Below, piece after piece: positions 32,875-40,570 of a stretch of 64,000 bases of DNA. A program made the translations under genes and the position numbers. This DNA comes from Helicobacteraceae bacterium (GTDB lineage Bacteria > Campylobacterota > Campylobacteria > Campylobacterales > Sulfurimonadaceae). Positions within the stretch are counted from its first letter, which is position 1. Every line of letters starts with the position of its first letter. The notes below the pieces were generated by a model. It saw only the letters and a list, made by a program, of their open reading frames with translations, had not been told where the DNA came from and searched no databases. The stretch spans positions 1 through 64,000 of the forward strand of contig JALWGC010000016.1 of the NCBI GenBank assembly GCA_027038835.1. The letters are read 5' to 3'.

Positions 32875-33296
32875 TTTGCATCCTTTATAAAATCGTTATA
32901 CAGTATCTGCGCCAACTCTTCAACCGAGCCGACATCGTTTCTCTCGGCAAAGAAACCTTTGAGTCTCTCTCCGTCTCGCACGACGAAATCGCACTTGCCG
33001 TACGCCTCGACAAACTCGTCTTTCTCATCGAGCAACTCGATAACCGCTTCTTGGTACTCCTTGGCTATATACGCACCGCTTACTTTCGATTTTTTCATAT
33101 TGGCGATAGTAAAGTAGAAATCATCACTTCGGATATTCATCGGTATCATCATCGCTTCAGGTTTTATCAACTTGTTCAGCACCGCAAACAGACGGTTTTT
33201 CATCGCCTCTTCGGCGATAAGACCGTAGAGTTTGGTCTCGCTTGTAATACTATCGTCCCCGTTCATCGTTTGGGGCGCATCTAGACCTATACCCAT
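32871..33296 (-). CDS. Small protein resembling the substrate-binding half of shikimate dehydrogenase
   Basis: 141 residues from ATG 33296, which has AAAGGAG upstream and overlaps the previous stop. A longer frame from 33329 lacks a ribosome site. The run KLYGLIAEEAMKNRLFAVLNKLI...VSGAYIAKEYQEAVIELLDE...YGKCDFVVRDGERLKGF follows the AroE N-terminal domain block by block. The G-x-N-V-T-x-P-x-K catalytic stretch has become GAYIAKEYQ, so the catalytic Lys is Gln, and there is no NADP domain. It is probably not an enzyme. It may be a structural or ligand-sensing member of the operon. Confidence 0.5.
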   Translation of the reverse strand: MGIGLDAPQTMNGDDSITSETKLYGLIAEEAMKNRLFAVLNKLIKPEAMMIPMNIRSDDFYFTIANMKKSKVSGAYIAKEYQEAVIELLDEKDEFVEAYGKCDFVVRDGERLKGFFAERNDVGSVEELAQILYNDFIKDAK

Positions 33297-34408
33297 CACA
33301 TACTCCTTTGTTCGGGGCTTATTCCCCAAAGTTCCATCACCTCTTCATCTTCGATGCGACACCTTTGACACATCACCTCACCCCCTCTGTAAACAAACGG
33401 TACGCCACATTCGTTGCATCGCTTCATCGTAAACTTCGCCAAAGTCTCCCTTTGTGGCTCGAACAACTCCTGCAAATCGAAAACACTTCTCAAAGTCAAA
33501 GAGTTCGGCTCGCAAACATCGTGGCAACTCGCACACTTTATACACGCTACAGCATCGAAAAAGATGGTGGAGTTGAGTCTATCGGAACTCAGTGCACCTG
33601 TTGGACAGATGCGGTAGCACATCTGGCAGTTGGTACAACTTTCCTCATCCAAAATCTTTTGGGAGACAAAACTTACATCACCTTCGGCAAGCTTGTGATA
33701 AACACTCGGTTTTTGCGTTTTTTTCAGCGCCATCATCAAAAGCTTACGCCTATCTGGGACATCTTTGCTCTCTCTTAGGCGTTTGATATCTTCGACGCTT
33801 AGTGCGTGGTTTTTCTCTTCTTGGCTTCTCGCTTCAACTTCATTTTCGAACTTTTGCTTCGCTTTTATCGCCTCTTTGATGTTGAGTTTGGACAAAAATG
33901 CACGTCTATCCTGCTCTTTTTGCTCTACACTCAAGTTGACGCTTGCAAAAACGACCCTTTTTTCACTCTCTATCGCTTCTAAAAAGAAGTTCGCCTCTTC
34001 GACTCTTGCTGCTATAAGGGGTTCGTTTATTTTGGCTATCTCACACTCTGCGCAGTATGCCCGATCGAATGTCAAGTTTTTTGGATGTAACAGCACCAAA
34101 GAGATTATCTCTTCCACGCTCAACGCGGCCAGACAAGGGATGCTCTCTTTACAGCTAAGCACCTCCCTTTGTTGTTCCAAAATCGAAAAGATGTAGTTGA
34201 TGGAACTAAAATCATCGAGTTTGTACGCCGCGTCGGGACATGCCGACATACATCCGCCACACCCGACACAGTCGTTTGGCACAAACGACGGAAGCTGCTC
34301 GTCGATTTTTATCGTCTCTACCGGACACGCCTCGACACACGCTTCGCAGGTGGAGAACTTGTTTGTAGAGCGAACACATTTTACGGCATCAAAAAGCAGT
34401 AAACTCAT
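33296..34408 (-). CDS. Multi-cluster 4Fe-4S ferredoxin-type protein
   Basis: 370 residues without signal peptide. Cys motifs at the N-terminus (CEACVEACP, CVGCGGCMSACP), in the centre (CTNCQMCYRICP, CIKCASCHDVCEP) and a C-terminal zinc-ribbon-like CNECG...CQRC suggest about four iron-sulfur clusters plus a zinc site. It is cytoplasmic by prediction. It overlaps the TorD-like gene by four bases. It probably supplies electrons during assembly of the molybdoenzyme, as such proteins do in related operons, rather than being part of the exported complex. That role is inferred. Confidence 0.8.
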   Translation of the reverse strand: MSLLLFDAVKCVRSTNKFSTCEACVEACPVETIKIDEQLPSFVPNDCVGCGGCMSACPDAAYKLDDFSSINYIFSILEQQREVLSCKESIPCLAALSVEEIISLVLLHPKNLTFDRAYCAECEIAKINEPLIAARVEEANFFLEAIESEKRVVFASVNLSVEQKEQDRRAFLSKLNIKEAIKAKQKFENEVEARSQEEKNHALSVEDIKRLRESKDVPDRRKLLMMALKKTQKPSVYHKLAEGDVSFVSQKILDEESCTNCQMCYRICPTGALSSDRLNSTIFFDAVACIKCASCHDVCEPNSLTLRSVFDLQELFEPQRETLAKFTMKRCNECGVPFVYRGGEVMCQRCRIEDEEVMELWGISPEQRSM

Positions 34409-35058
34409 GCGGTATAATCACCCTTGTTTTGAACAATCAGCTTGTTGAGATACTCGAAATCACTCAGCATAAACTCCAAAGTCAAATCGGCAACATCGAA
34501 ATAAAACGCCGTACCCGCTTCGTTTTTGACGTTCATCAAAAACATCGGTGCCCACTCAAGCAGATGCTCTTTCAAAAAGTCGTACTCTATCTTGGCTATC
34601 TCGGCTGCCGCTTTGTAGTCTTCGGCTTCGAGCGCTTTTTTCTCCGACTCGCATAGCTTGTACATAAACTCGAGCTCCACCCCTATATGGTCACCGCCAA
34701 CCACTCTTGCCTTATCGAGTTCAACTCGGAAGTCGTACTCGTTGTAAAGCTGTATAACCGGATTTTCCCCTCCGGTTTCCATCATCTGGTCTTCACGCAT
34801 GTAAAACGACTCGTAGGGAATGAGATGGAGCAAAAAAAGGTTAGCAAAATCAACATCGAGATACCGCTCTATCAGTTTTTTTCTCTCAAGCTTTTTTCTT
34901 TTGTCCCATTTTTTATATGTTGGAAAAAAAGCGAGCATGTTTTCATCTTCTTCTATTGTTTTTAATAACCCTTCATCCACTTCGCTCATCGTCAATCTCG
35001 AAGTAAGCGCATAAAGGTTTACACGTGCGTTTTGGTGTTGTAAAATATCGTTATTCAT
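34405..35058 (-). CDS. TorD/DmsD-family chaperone for the molybdoenzyme
   Basis: 217-residue all-helical protein with TorD-family landmarks: ARVNLYALTSRL at the start, HLIPYESFYM (the LxPYESxY motif) and DHIGVELEFM (D-H-x-x-x-E-L). These chaperones bind the twin-arginine signal and assist cofactor insertion before export. The client is almost certainly the catalytic subunit at 35310-38603, whose signal peptide carries RRTFLK. It is separated from that gene by a 250-base palindromic stretch. AAAAAGG precedes the ATG. Confidence 0.85.
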   Translation of the reverse strand: MNNDILQHQNARVNLYALTSRLTMSEVDEGLLKTIEEDENMLAFFPTYKKWDKRKKLERKKLIERYLDVDFANLFLLHLIPYESFYMREDQMMETGGENPVIQLYNEYDFRVELDKARVVGGDHIGVELEFMYKLCESEKKALEAEDYKAAAEIAKIEYDFLKEHLLEWAPMFLMNVKNEAGTAFYFDVADLTLEFMLSDFEYLNKLIVQNKGDYTA

Positions 35059-35102
35059 TACTGTTATAAGCCTTTTTATAGGGTATTGCTTTTGGAAGTA
35101 TT

Positions 35103-35270
35103 ATCCCGGATTTTGCATTAGAGTTTGATAAAAGATACGCCGATGCTTTGCACAAGGGGTGTTTAGAGAATTTGCAGCGGCTACCTTTTTGGTAGTCCAA
35201 AAATTCTATGAATGCCCATTGTGCAAATGATCGATGTAGGTTTACAAATTTCTAATGCAAAATCCGGGAT
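35103..35270. repeat. 168-base palindromic element between molybdoenzyme and chaperone genes
   Basis: The ends are a perfect 20-base inverted repeat, ATCCCGGATTTTGCATTAGA (35103-35122) and its complement at 35251-35270. Inside are TTTGCACAA (35147-35155) with TTGTGCAAA (35219-35227), AGAATTT with AAATTCT, and an apical GCTACC/GGTAGT hairpin. The whole stretch can fold into one long, interrupted stem. No reading frame is evident. Confidence 0.8.
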
Positions 35271-35273
35271 TAT

Positions 35274-35301
35274 GTAAAGCCCTACTTGAAGTAGGCTTTA
35301 C
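35274..35301 (-). terminator. Strong hairpin after the catalytic subunit gene
   Basis: GTAAAGC(C)CTACTT pairs with AAGTAGGCTTTAC with one bulged base. It lies nine bases after the stop of the catalytic subunit gene. No T-run follows on the minus strand, so it may stabilise the upstream mRNA or pause polymerase rather than terminate fully. Confidence 0.5.
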
Positions 35302-35309
35302 TTGCGAGA

Positions 35310-38300
35310 TTATACGTCTTTAATCTCGACTTGGTACGCTTTGAAGCTTGGTTTGACCGGTCGTTTGATGAAGTACGGTCGTCTAAGTTTGTCACCCGGT
35401 GCAAGCGGCCTTGTAAGTTTATCTCTCCACGCCTGATACACTTTGAAGTTGTTTTCGTAATTGACGTGAATATCACCGATTTTATCGTTCGCACCCGCTT
35501 TTTCGATGATAACTTTTTGGTGCCATCCATGGTTACCGGCAATCGGGTCAGGATGTGAAGGCGCGACCGCGTTTTGCCACGAACCGCTAAGTCCGTCCCA
35601 CCAGATATTGTCAAGGTCTTTGTTGAACTCTTTGAACTGCCATACAGGCGCTTTGACATACCCCTCTTGGATGCTTCCTTTTGGTTTGAGTGTTCCCACT
35701 TTACCATCCATTGTCATCTCATAAAGCGGTGTACCGACTCTCATAATACCAAGTTGATGCTCAAATCCCGGAATCGTAACACCATCTTTGAGTCGCCATC
35801 TACCTGCGTGGTGAGAACAAGCAAGAACACCCGGGCGTGTTGCTTCTGTTGGAACGGCCATGGCGATGAAATAACCACTCTCCAAACCGCTTACGGTATC
35901 GACTATTCTCACTTTTATCGCATCACCACGCTTGATACCAAGACGTTTTGCATCTTCGGTATAAATCCATACCGGGTTGTGGTTTTGCGAAATCTCCATA
36001 AGGTGTTTGGAGTTGACCGAACGCGTATGGATGTTGTACGGCAATCTGTAAATCGTGTTGAGCGCGAATTCGTTTTTACCTTTCATGAAGTCGTGATGCA
36101 CCTGCGTAACGAGTTGCGGCATCTTTCTTCGCTCCGCTTCGTTTCTCGGATAGAAAGGAATAGCGTATTCAGGCCATTTCCACTCCTCTGCAAGCCACTC
36201 GGAGAAGAACTCGAGTTTTTTACTTCTCGTGTGGAAACCTTCATACAATTCACCGTCAATTTCGATACCGATAGGAGTATGGTTGGTTCTGTCTTTCCCT
36301 TTGACCCACAACGCTCCAAACTCATCTTTTTCTATCTCGTCTTTATGGTACTTGTGCCCATGAGCGTGATAGTACGTACCGTCAAATTCGAGTTCCTCTT
36401 CTTGCGGTTTGTAAACATCGGTTTTCTCCGTCCACGCACCATGGTCTCTGATGTATGAATAGACCGGATACTCTTCGTTAGGGTAGAGCTTTTGTGCCGT
36501 TTCTTTGAGTTTTGGAAGAAGGCTAAGAGCCGTATCGAAATACTCAGGAACCGTTACGGCACGAGATGGGTCTTTTTTGCTAGCCCAGTATTTTTTGACA
36601 CCCAAGCTACCGTCTGGGTCGATGTAGTGAACCATAATGTTTGGCCAAAATTCACTCTCTTCCCACACTTCACCAAGACCGAATTTCATGTGCGCTTCGA
36701 GTGTAGCGCGTGTTGGGTCTTTTGGTTTCCATCCAGCTTTTTCCGCCGCAACTCTAAGAACGGCTTGTCTGAACTCGATACGTTGCTCAGGCTTTGAAGG
36801 TGTTGACTGTTGGTCGTTTCTCTCACCCGCCAAACCTACCGGAAGAACGAAATCACAATACCAGTTCGTCTCAGACCATGTCGGAGAGAGGTTGAACGAA
36901 AGTTCCACTTTATCTTCACGCTTGAGCATCTCTATCCATCTAAATCCATCCGGGTTGATCCAAACAGGGTTGTACATACGAGGCATATACACCGCGATCG
37001 ATTTAGGGATTTTCAATCCTCTTTTCGTCCATTTCGCGTGCCATTCGTCATCCATCATAATATGTGGAAGGATATGACTCATCTCATAGGTAGAGATAGG
37101 ATATTCAGGTGGCCAAGCGAGTTCGTTCCAAACATCCGCTTTTTTCGGGTGTTCTCCGGCAACTGTCGCTTTGTCCCCTTTACCGGCGACGGAAATCTCA
37201 TGCCAGTGGTGGAACGATGTGCCACCGATATCCCCGCTTAGTGCACCGCGAAGCGCAAGTGGAAGGAAACCGGCTCTTGTGTTCATCCAACCGCCTCTAT
37301 GCCCAATCGGCCCTGCACGCCAAAGATACGTAGCGATTTTGCTGCCTGCCGGTACGAAAAGTTCCCAAAGCTCATCGAGCTTGTGCTCCATCCCTTCTAA
37401 GCGGCACTCTTTGACGACGAACTCTTTTGTATAAGGTGCATAGAGCTCTTTGAGTAGTTCGATGAAATCTTCGTAGCTCTCCCCTTTTGGTGCAGATTTG
37501 ATGTAACCATACTCGACAAGTTTGTTCAAGTACTCTTTGTTCTTCATCAATCTATCCCAATTGACCCAGTTCTTGACGAACTCATGCTTGACAAGGTCTT
37601 CACCGTCTTTATCTTTTTCATGGACGATTCTGTTTACAAGGTAAAGGTACAGTGCCGCTTCGGTTCCCGGCCATGCCGGAATCCAAAGATCCGCCATACC
37701 GGCTGAGTTGGACATACGAGGGTCTATAACGACCATCTTCGCACCCGCTTTTCTCGCATCGGCTATGAGACCGGCTGACTGCTGGAAGTAGTGCCCGGCA
37801 TCCGCAGCGTGGGAAGACTGCAAGAAGATAAGTTTCGCATTCGCCCAGTCCGGTGAGTTTCTGTCGTCGTTCGCCCACTGGATCGTACCCTCACGCGCAC
37901 CTGCGGAACAGATATTGGTGTGGGAGTTGTAACCATCGATCCCAAGAGACTGCGGTACACGAGGACCAAAACCGTTCTCGTTTGGACGACCAACATGATA
38001 CATGATCTGCTTTTTGGAGATTTCGTCACCTTTTTTCAAGGTATCGTGCATCTTCTGCCCGATCTCTTTCATAGCTTCGTCCCAAGTTACACGAACCCAT
38101 TTCCCCTCGCCTCTTTTCGAACCCGGAGCACGTTTGATAGGGAACGGAATACGATCTGGATCGTACATTTGTGAAAGAACCGCATACCCTTTGGCACAGT
38201 TTCTACCACGTGAACCGGTGTGGAGCGGGTTACCCATATACTTTCTAACCGTCATCGTCTTTTTGTCAACCCATGCGGTCAAACCACATCCCGCTTCACA

Positions 38301-38603
38301 GTTCGAACATACGGTCGGAACGATTGTGTAGTCGTTTACTTGAATACCGTCTGGATTGGATTCGCTTCTTACACCATGGCGCTCGATACCGCCTCTTTTC
38401 CAATCAGCCCCATCAAGCTCTTTGAAGCTATCCCACTCGGAATGGTCAGGATAGAACGAAAGCGAGCTTGGTGTGTTTGTAAATTTACTCTCCGCTACGG
38501 ATTCCGCCGCGGCATCGGTTGCGAATACACCTTTAGCTATAGCGGCACCCGCAACTGTAAATGCGGCGCCTTTTAAAAACGTTCTTCTACTTTCTAAATA
38601 CAT
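35310..38603 (-). CDS. Tat-exported molybdopterin (bis-MGD) oxidoreductase, catalytic subunit
   Basis: 1097 residues. The N-terminus has a twin-arginine signal (RRTFLKGAAFTVAGAAIA). A 4Fe-4S site CSNCEAGC...RNCAKG starts near residue 98. The NICSAG cysteine is the probable Mo/W ligand. DPRMSNSAGMADLWIPAWPGTEAAL binds the dinucleotide, and the C-terminal cap domain contains LACSHHAGRWR. It is a CISM-type complex enzyme with the FeS and NrfD subunits encoded just upstream. Polysulfide, thiosulfate, tetrathionate or arsenate-type reductases all use this plan. The chain is longer than typical PsrA/PhsA, and I cannot assign the substrate. It should work in the periplasm as a respiratory enzyme. 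Confidence 0.85.
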   Translation of the reverse strand: MYLESRRTFLKGAAFTVAGAAIAKGVFATDAAAESVAESKFTNTPSSLSFYPDHSEWDSFKELDGADWKRGGIERHGVRSESNPDGIQVNDYTIVPTVCSNCEAGCGLTAWVDKKTMTVRKYMGNPLHTGSRGRNCAKGYAVLSQMYDPDRIPFPIKRAPGSKRGEGKWVRVTWDEAMKEIGQKMHDTLKKGDEISKKQIMYHVGRPNENGFGPRVPQSLGIDGYNSHTNICSAGAREGTIQWANDDRNSPDWANAKLIFLQSSHAADAGHYFQQSAGLIADARKAGAKMVVIDPRMSNSAGMADLWIPAWPGTEAALYLYLVNRIVHEKDKDGEDLVKHEFVKNWVNWDRLMKNKEYLNKLVEYGYIKSAPKGESYEDFIELLKELYAPYTKEFVVKECRLEGMEHKLDELWELFVPAGSKIATYLWRAGPIGHRGGWMNTRAGFLPLALRGALSGDIGGTSFHHWHEISVAGKGDKATVAGEHPKKADVWNELAWPPEYPISTYEMSHILPHIMMDDEWHAKWTKRGLKIPKSIAVYMPRMYNPVWINPDGFRWIEMLKREDKVELSFNLSPTWSETNWYCDFVLPVGLAGERNDQQSTPSKPEQRIEFRQAVLRVAAEKAGWKPKDPTRATLEAHMKFGLGEVWEESEFWPNIMVHYIDPDGSLGVKKYWASKKDPSRAVTVPEYFDTALSLLPKLKETAQKLYPNEEYPVYSYIRDHGAWTEKTDVYKPQEEELEFDGTYYHAHGHKYHKDEIEKDEFGALWVKGKDRTNHTPIGIEIDGELYEGFHTRSKKLEFFSEWLAEEWKWPEYAIPFYPRNEAERRKMPQLVTQVHHDFMKGKNEFALNTIYRLPYNIHTRSVNSKHLMEISQNHNPVWIYTEDAKRLGIKRGDAIKVRIVDTVSGLESGYFIAMAVPTEATRPGVLACSHHAGRWRLKDGVTIPGFEHQLGIMRVGTPLYEMTMDGKVGTLKPKGSIQEGYVKAPVWQFKEFNKDLDNIWWDGLSGSWQNAVAPSHPDPIAGNHGWHQKVIIEKAGANDKIGDIHVNYENNFKVYQAWRDKLTRPLAPGDKLRRPYFIKRPVKPSFKAYQVEIKDV

Positions 38604-38615
38604 ATCTATCCTCTC

Positions 38616-39521
38616 CTAACTAAGTGGTAATAATTGTGGAATCACAAGCCATACATGTTTGACTACCCAAAGTCCGCCAATCGCCATTAGCGATGCAAGA
38701 CTCAATATAGCACTGCTTTTACTCACTCTATAAAGTGCGACAAGCAACATCGGGATGATATACGCCACCCATTGACCTACCCAGAACATTGTGGAGTACT
38801 CGCCGTCACCTTTTACATAACTGAGAATAGCAGCGACCTCTTCGGCTTTCATCGCTCCAAAAACATACTCCGACATATAGACGATAAACGCCATAAGCGC
38901 GCTCAGTCCCAAGATGTTCGCCAAAAACGACTTCGTTTCGTCGCTAAATCTACTACCGCCAAGCAACAACATAACGGCTGAACCCGACAACGTAGCCGCT
39001 AAAACCATCTGTACCGCTTCGGTTGGCATCTGCCACAACTCTCTCGCAGTCGCTTCGGCCATGATACCCGCAGTATAAAGCGTAACCGGAATAGCAAGAA
39101 GCGTTACCCAAAAAAGGAGTTTGTCAAACGCTTCTACCCCTTTTTTGGCGAGCATAATCAAAATCATAATCGATTCCAAACCGACAAATACCGTCGCCAT
39201 CCAAGCCCCGACCGTAATCGCCGAAGTGAAATGCGGATAGAAGAATATATGCCACATTCTAAACGGCTGATGCAAATCCGCCAAAGTGAAAAGCAAAAAC
39301 ACGTTCATAAAAACGAACGACACTATCAACGTCTTGGTTCTAAGCCCTTCGTCCACCTCGTTCGGGTTTTTTCTAAGGAGCAAAAAGAGCATGAAAATCA
39401 AACCCGTTCCTATACTCTTCGCCCACATATTCATCGTCACGTACCAGCCCCAGAAAACATCCGGAAGCGCCACATCCAAAGTTACCACGGCATTTGTCGC
39501 CGCTATCGATTCATGTACCAT
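38616..39521 (-). CDS. NrfD/PsrC-family membrane anchor and quinone-reactive subunit
   Basis: 301 residues with about eight membrane helices and NrfD/PsrC-family features (DVFWGWYVTMNMWAKSIGTG, LADLHQPFRMWHIFFYPHFTSAITVGAW). This subunit anchors the periplasmic FeS and Mo subunits and exchanges electrons with the quinone pool. It overlaps the FeS gene by one base. The catalytic gene begins 12 bases downstream. Confidence 0.88.
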   Translation of the reverse strand: MVHESIAATNAVVTLDVALPDVFWGWYVTMNMWAKSIGTGLIFMLFLLLRKNPNEVDEGLRTKTLIVSFVFMNVFLLFTLADLHQPFRMWHIFFYPHFTSAITVGAWMATVFVGLESIMILIMLAKKGVEAFDKLLFWVTLLAIPVTLYTAGIMAEATARELWQMPTEAVQMVLAATLSGSAVMLLLGGSRFSDETKSFLANILGLSALMAFIVYMSEYVFGAMKAEEVAAILSYVKGDGEYSTMFWVGQWVAYIIPMLLVALYRVSKSSAILSLASLMAIGGLWVVKHVWLVIPQLLPLS

Positions 39522-40156
39522 TAGTGATGCCCTCCTAGTGGAAGTTTAGTTATCTTGTTGAAGAGGTTGTAACCTTCTTCTCTTTCGGAGGCAAGTGGGT
39601 TGAGGTGCACTTGGCTCGCTCCTACGTAGAAGTGGTGCGGGTTGGTTCCTTTTTCCGGCTTACGCACCTGTACGTCTCTGTGTGCTTGGATATACTTCGA
39701 GATGTTCGAAGTCGGATCGTCCAAGTCGCCGAAAATGTTCGCTTCCACCGGACACGCCACGACACAAGCAGGCATCATCGACGAAGCGACACGGTGCGCG
39801 CAGTAGGTACATTTGTCCGCCGTTTGCGTTTCAGGGTCTATGTAGATAGCACCGTATGGACACGCCATGACACATCCCGCACATCCGATACATCGCTCTC
39901 TGTCGATATTGACGATACCGTTTTCTATGTAGTGAAGCGCACTTACCGGACAAATACGCTCACACGGCGCATTTTCACAGTGGTTACATCTAAGCGGCGT
40001 GAACGTTCTTTTGGTTTCTGGGAACGTTCCCACATCGACATACTTCACGCGAAGTCGCCAAGTACTAAGTGGAACCTCGTTTTCCACTTTACATGCGATT
40101 TCACACCCTTTACATCCCATACAAAGATGCAAATCAACCAGGAAACCTAATTGCAT
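39521..40156 (-). CDS. PsrB/DmsB-type four-cluster ferredoxin subunit
   Basis: 211 residues with four CxxCxxCxxxC-type clusters: CMGCKGCEIACK, CNHCENAPCERICP, CIGCAGCVMACPYGAIYI and CTYCAHRV...CVVACP. It should pass electrons between the NrfD anchor and the Mo subunit. There is no signal peptide, so it is exported with the Tat-directed subunit. It is the first gene of the operon and has AAAGGAG before ATG 40156, with a long leader upstream. Confidence 0.9.
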   Translation of the reverse strand: MQLGFLVDLHLCMGCKGCEIACKVENEVPLSTWRLRVKYVDVGTFPETKRTFTPLRCNHCENAPCERICPVSALHYIENGIVNIDRERCIGCAGCVMACPYGAIYIDPETQTADKCTYCAHRVASSMMPACVVACPVEANIFGDLDDPTSNISKYIQAHRDVQVRKPEKGTNPHHFYVGASQVHLNPLASEREEGYNLFNKITKLPLGGHH

Positions 40157-40189
40157 TTATTCTCCTTTGGCCCAATGGCAAAATTATCT

Positions 40190-40255
40190 TTATGGCTTCA
40201 TAATCTCAAGCGAATCGCCTTTTGCTATTTGCCATAAGTACATCAAATACTCCAT
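40190..40255 (-). CDS. Possible 21-codon leader peptide
   Basis: A small open frame MEYLMYLWQIAKGDSLEIMKP ends 34 bases before the FeS subunit ATG. AAGG lies about nine bases before its start. An ATGGCAAA/TTTGCCAT inverted repeat partly overlaps it and its downstream spacer. It may be a regulatory leader or chance. Confidence 0.25.
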   Translation of the reverse strand: MEYLMYLWQIAKGDSLEIMKP

Positions 40256-40509
40256 AAAAGAAAACCTTATATCTTAAGGATTTTCTTTACTGTAATGATG
40301 ATATCTAAGAAACCTTAAAGATTTTATAAACGGTGATGTTTTTTTGATAATTTTTTTTGATATGTGAAAATATAGAAATATAAGTATGTTTTATATAAAT
40401 GCTAGTTATGATACTCTTGAGTTGAAATTATAATTCCCAAAAAACAAGAAAATACAACTTTTTCATCACGAAATATCACTGCGATTTATCCAAATACAAA
40501 AGCTTAAAT

Positions 40510-40526
40510 CGGGGCTTTGCGCCCCG
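40510..40526 (-). terminator. GC-rich hairpin after hisD
   Basis: CGGGGC pairs with GCCCCG around a five-base loop, about 45 bases after the hisD stop. On the minus strand ATTTAAGCTTTTG follows, an imperfect T-tract. Likely intrinsic terminator of the aroK-thioredoxin-hisD transcript. Confidence 0.55.
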
Positions 40527-40570
40527 TCGAAAGTAGAAAAAATTGAGAAATTGAAGAGGAGGTATAAAAG

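Larger units (their letters stand above)
40157..40570. promoter_or_regulatory. 414-base AT-rich intergenic region upstream of the molybdoenzyme operon
   Basis: The only gene-free stretch over 300 bases. On the minus strand it holds a TATAAT at 40432-40427, which would give an mRNA leader of about 265 bases. It also holds a CCTTA/TAAGG hairpin near 40264-40282, the possible leader peptide at 40190-40255, and the ribosome site AAAGGAG. At its far end is a GC hairpin that may end hisD transcription. I see no other gene. Confidence 0.5.

Noticed and set aside
35103-35270. Integron attC site
   Set aside because: No RYYYAAC/GTTRRRY core sites are visible, and no integrase or cassette array is nearby.
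35274-35301. Full intrinsic terminator
   Set aside because: The stem is good but no run of T follows on the transcribed strand. It is listed only as a candidate.
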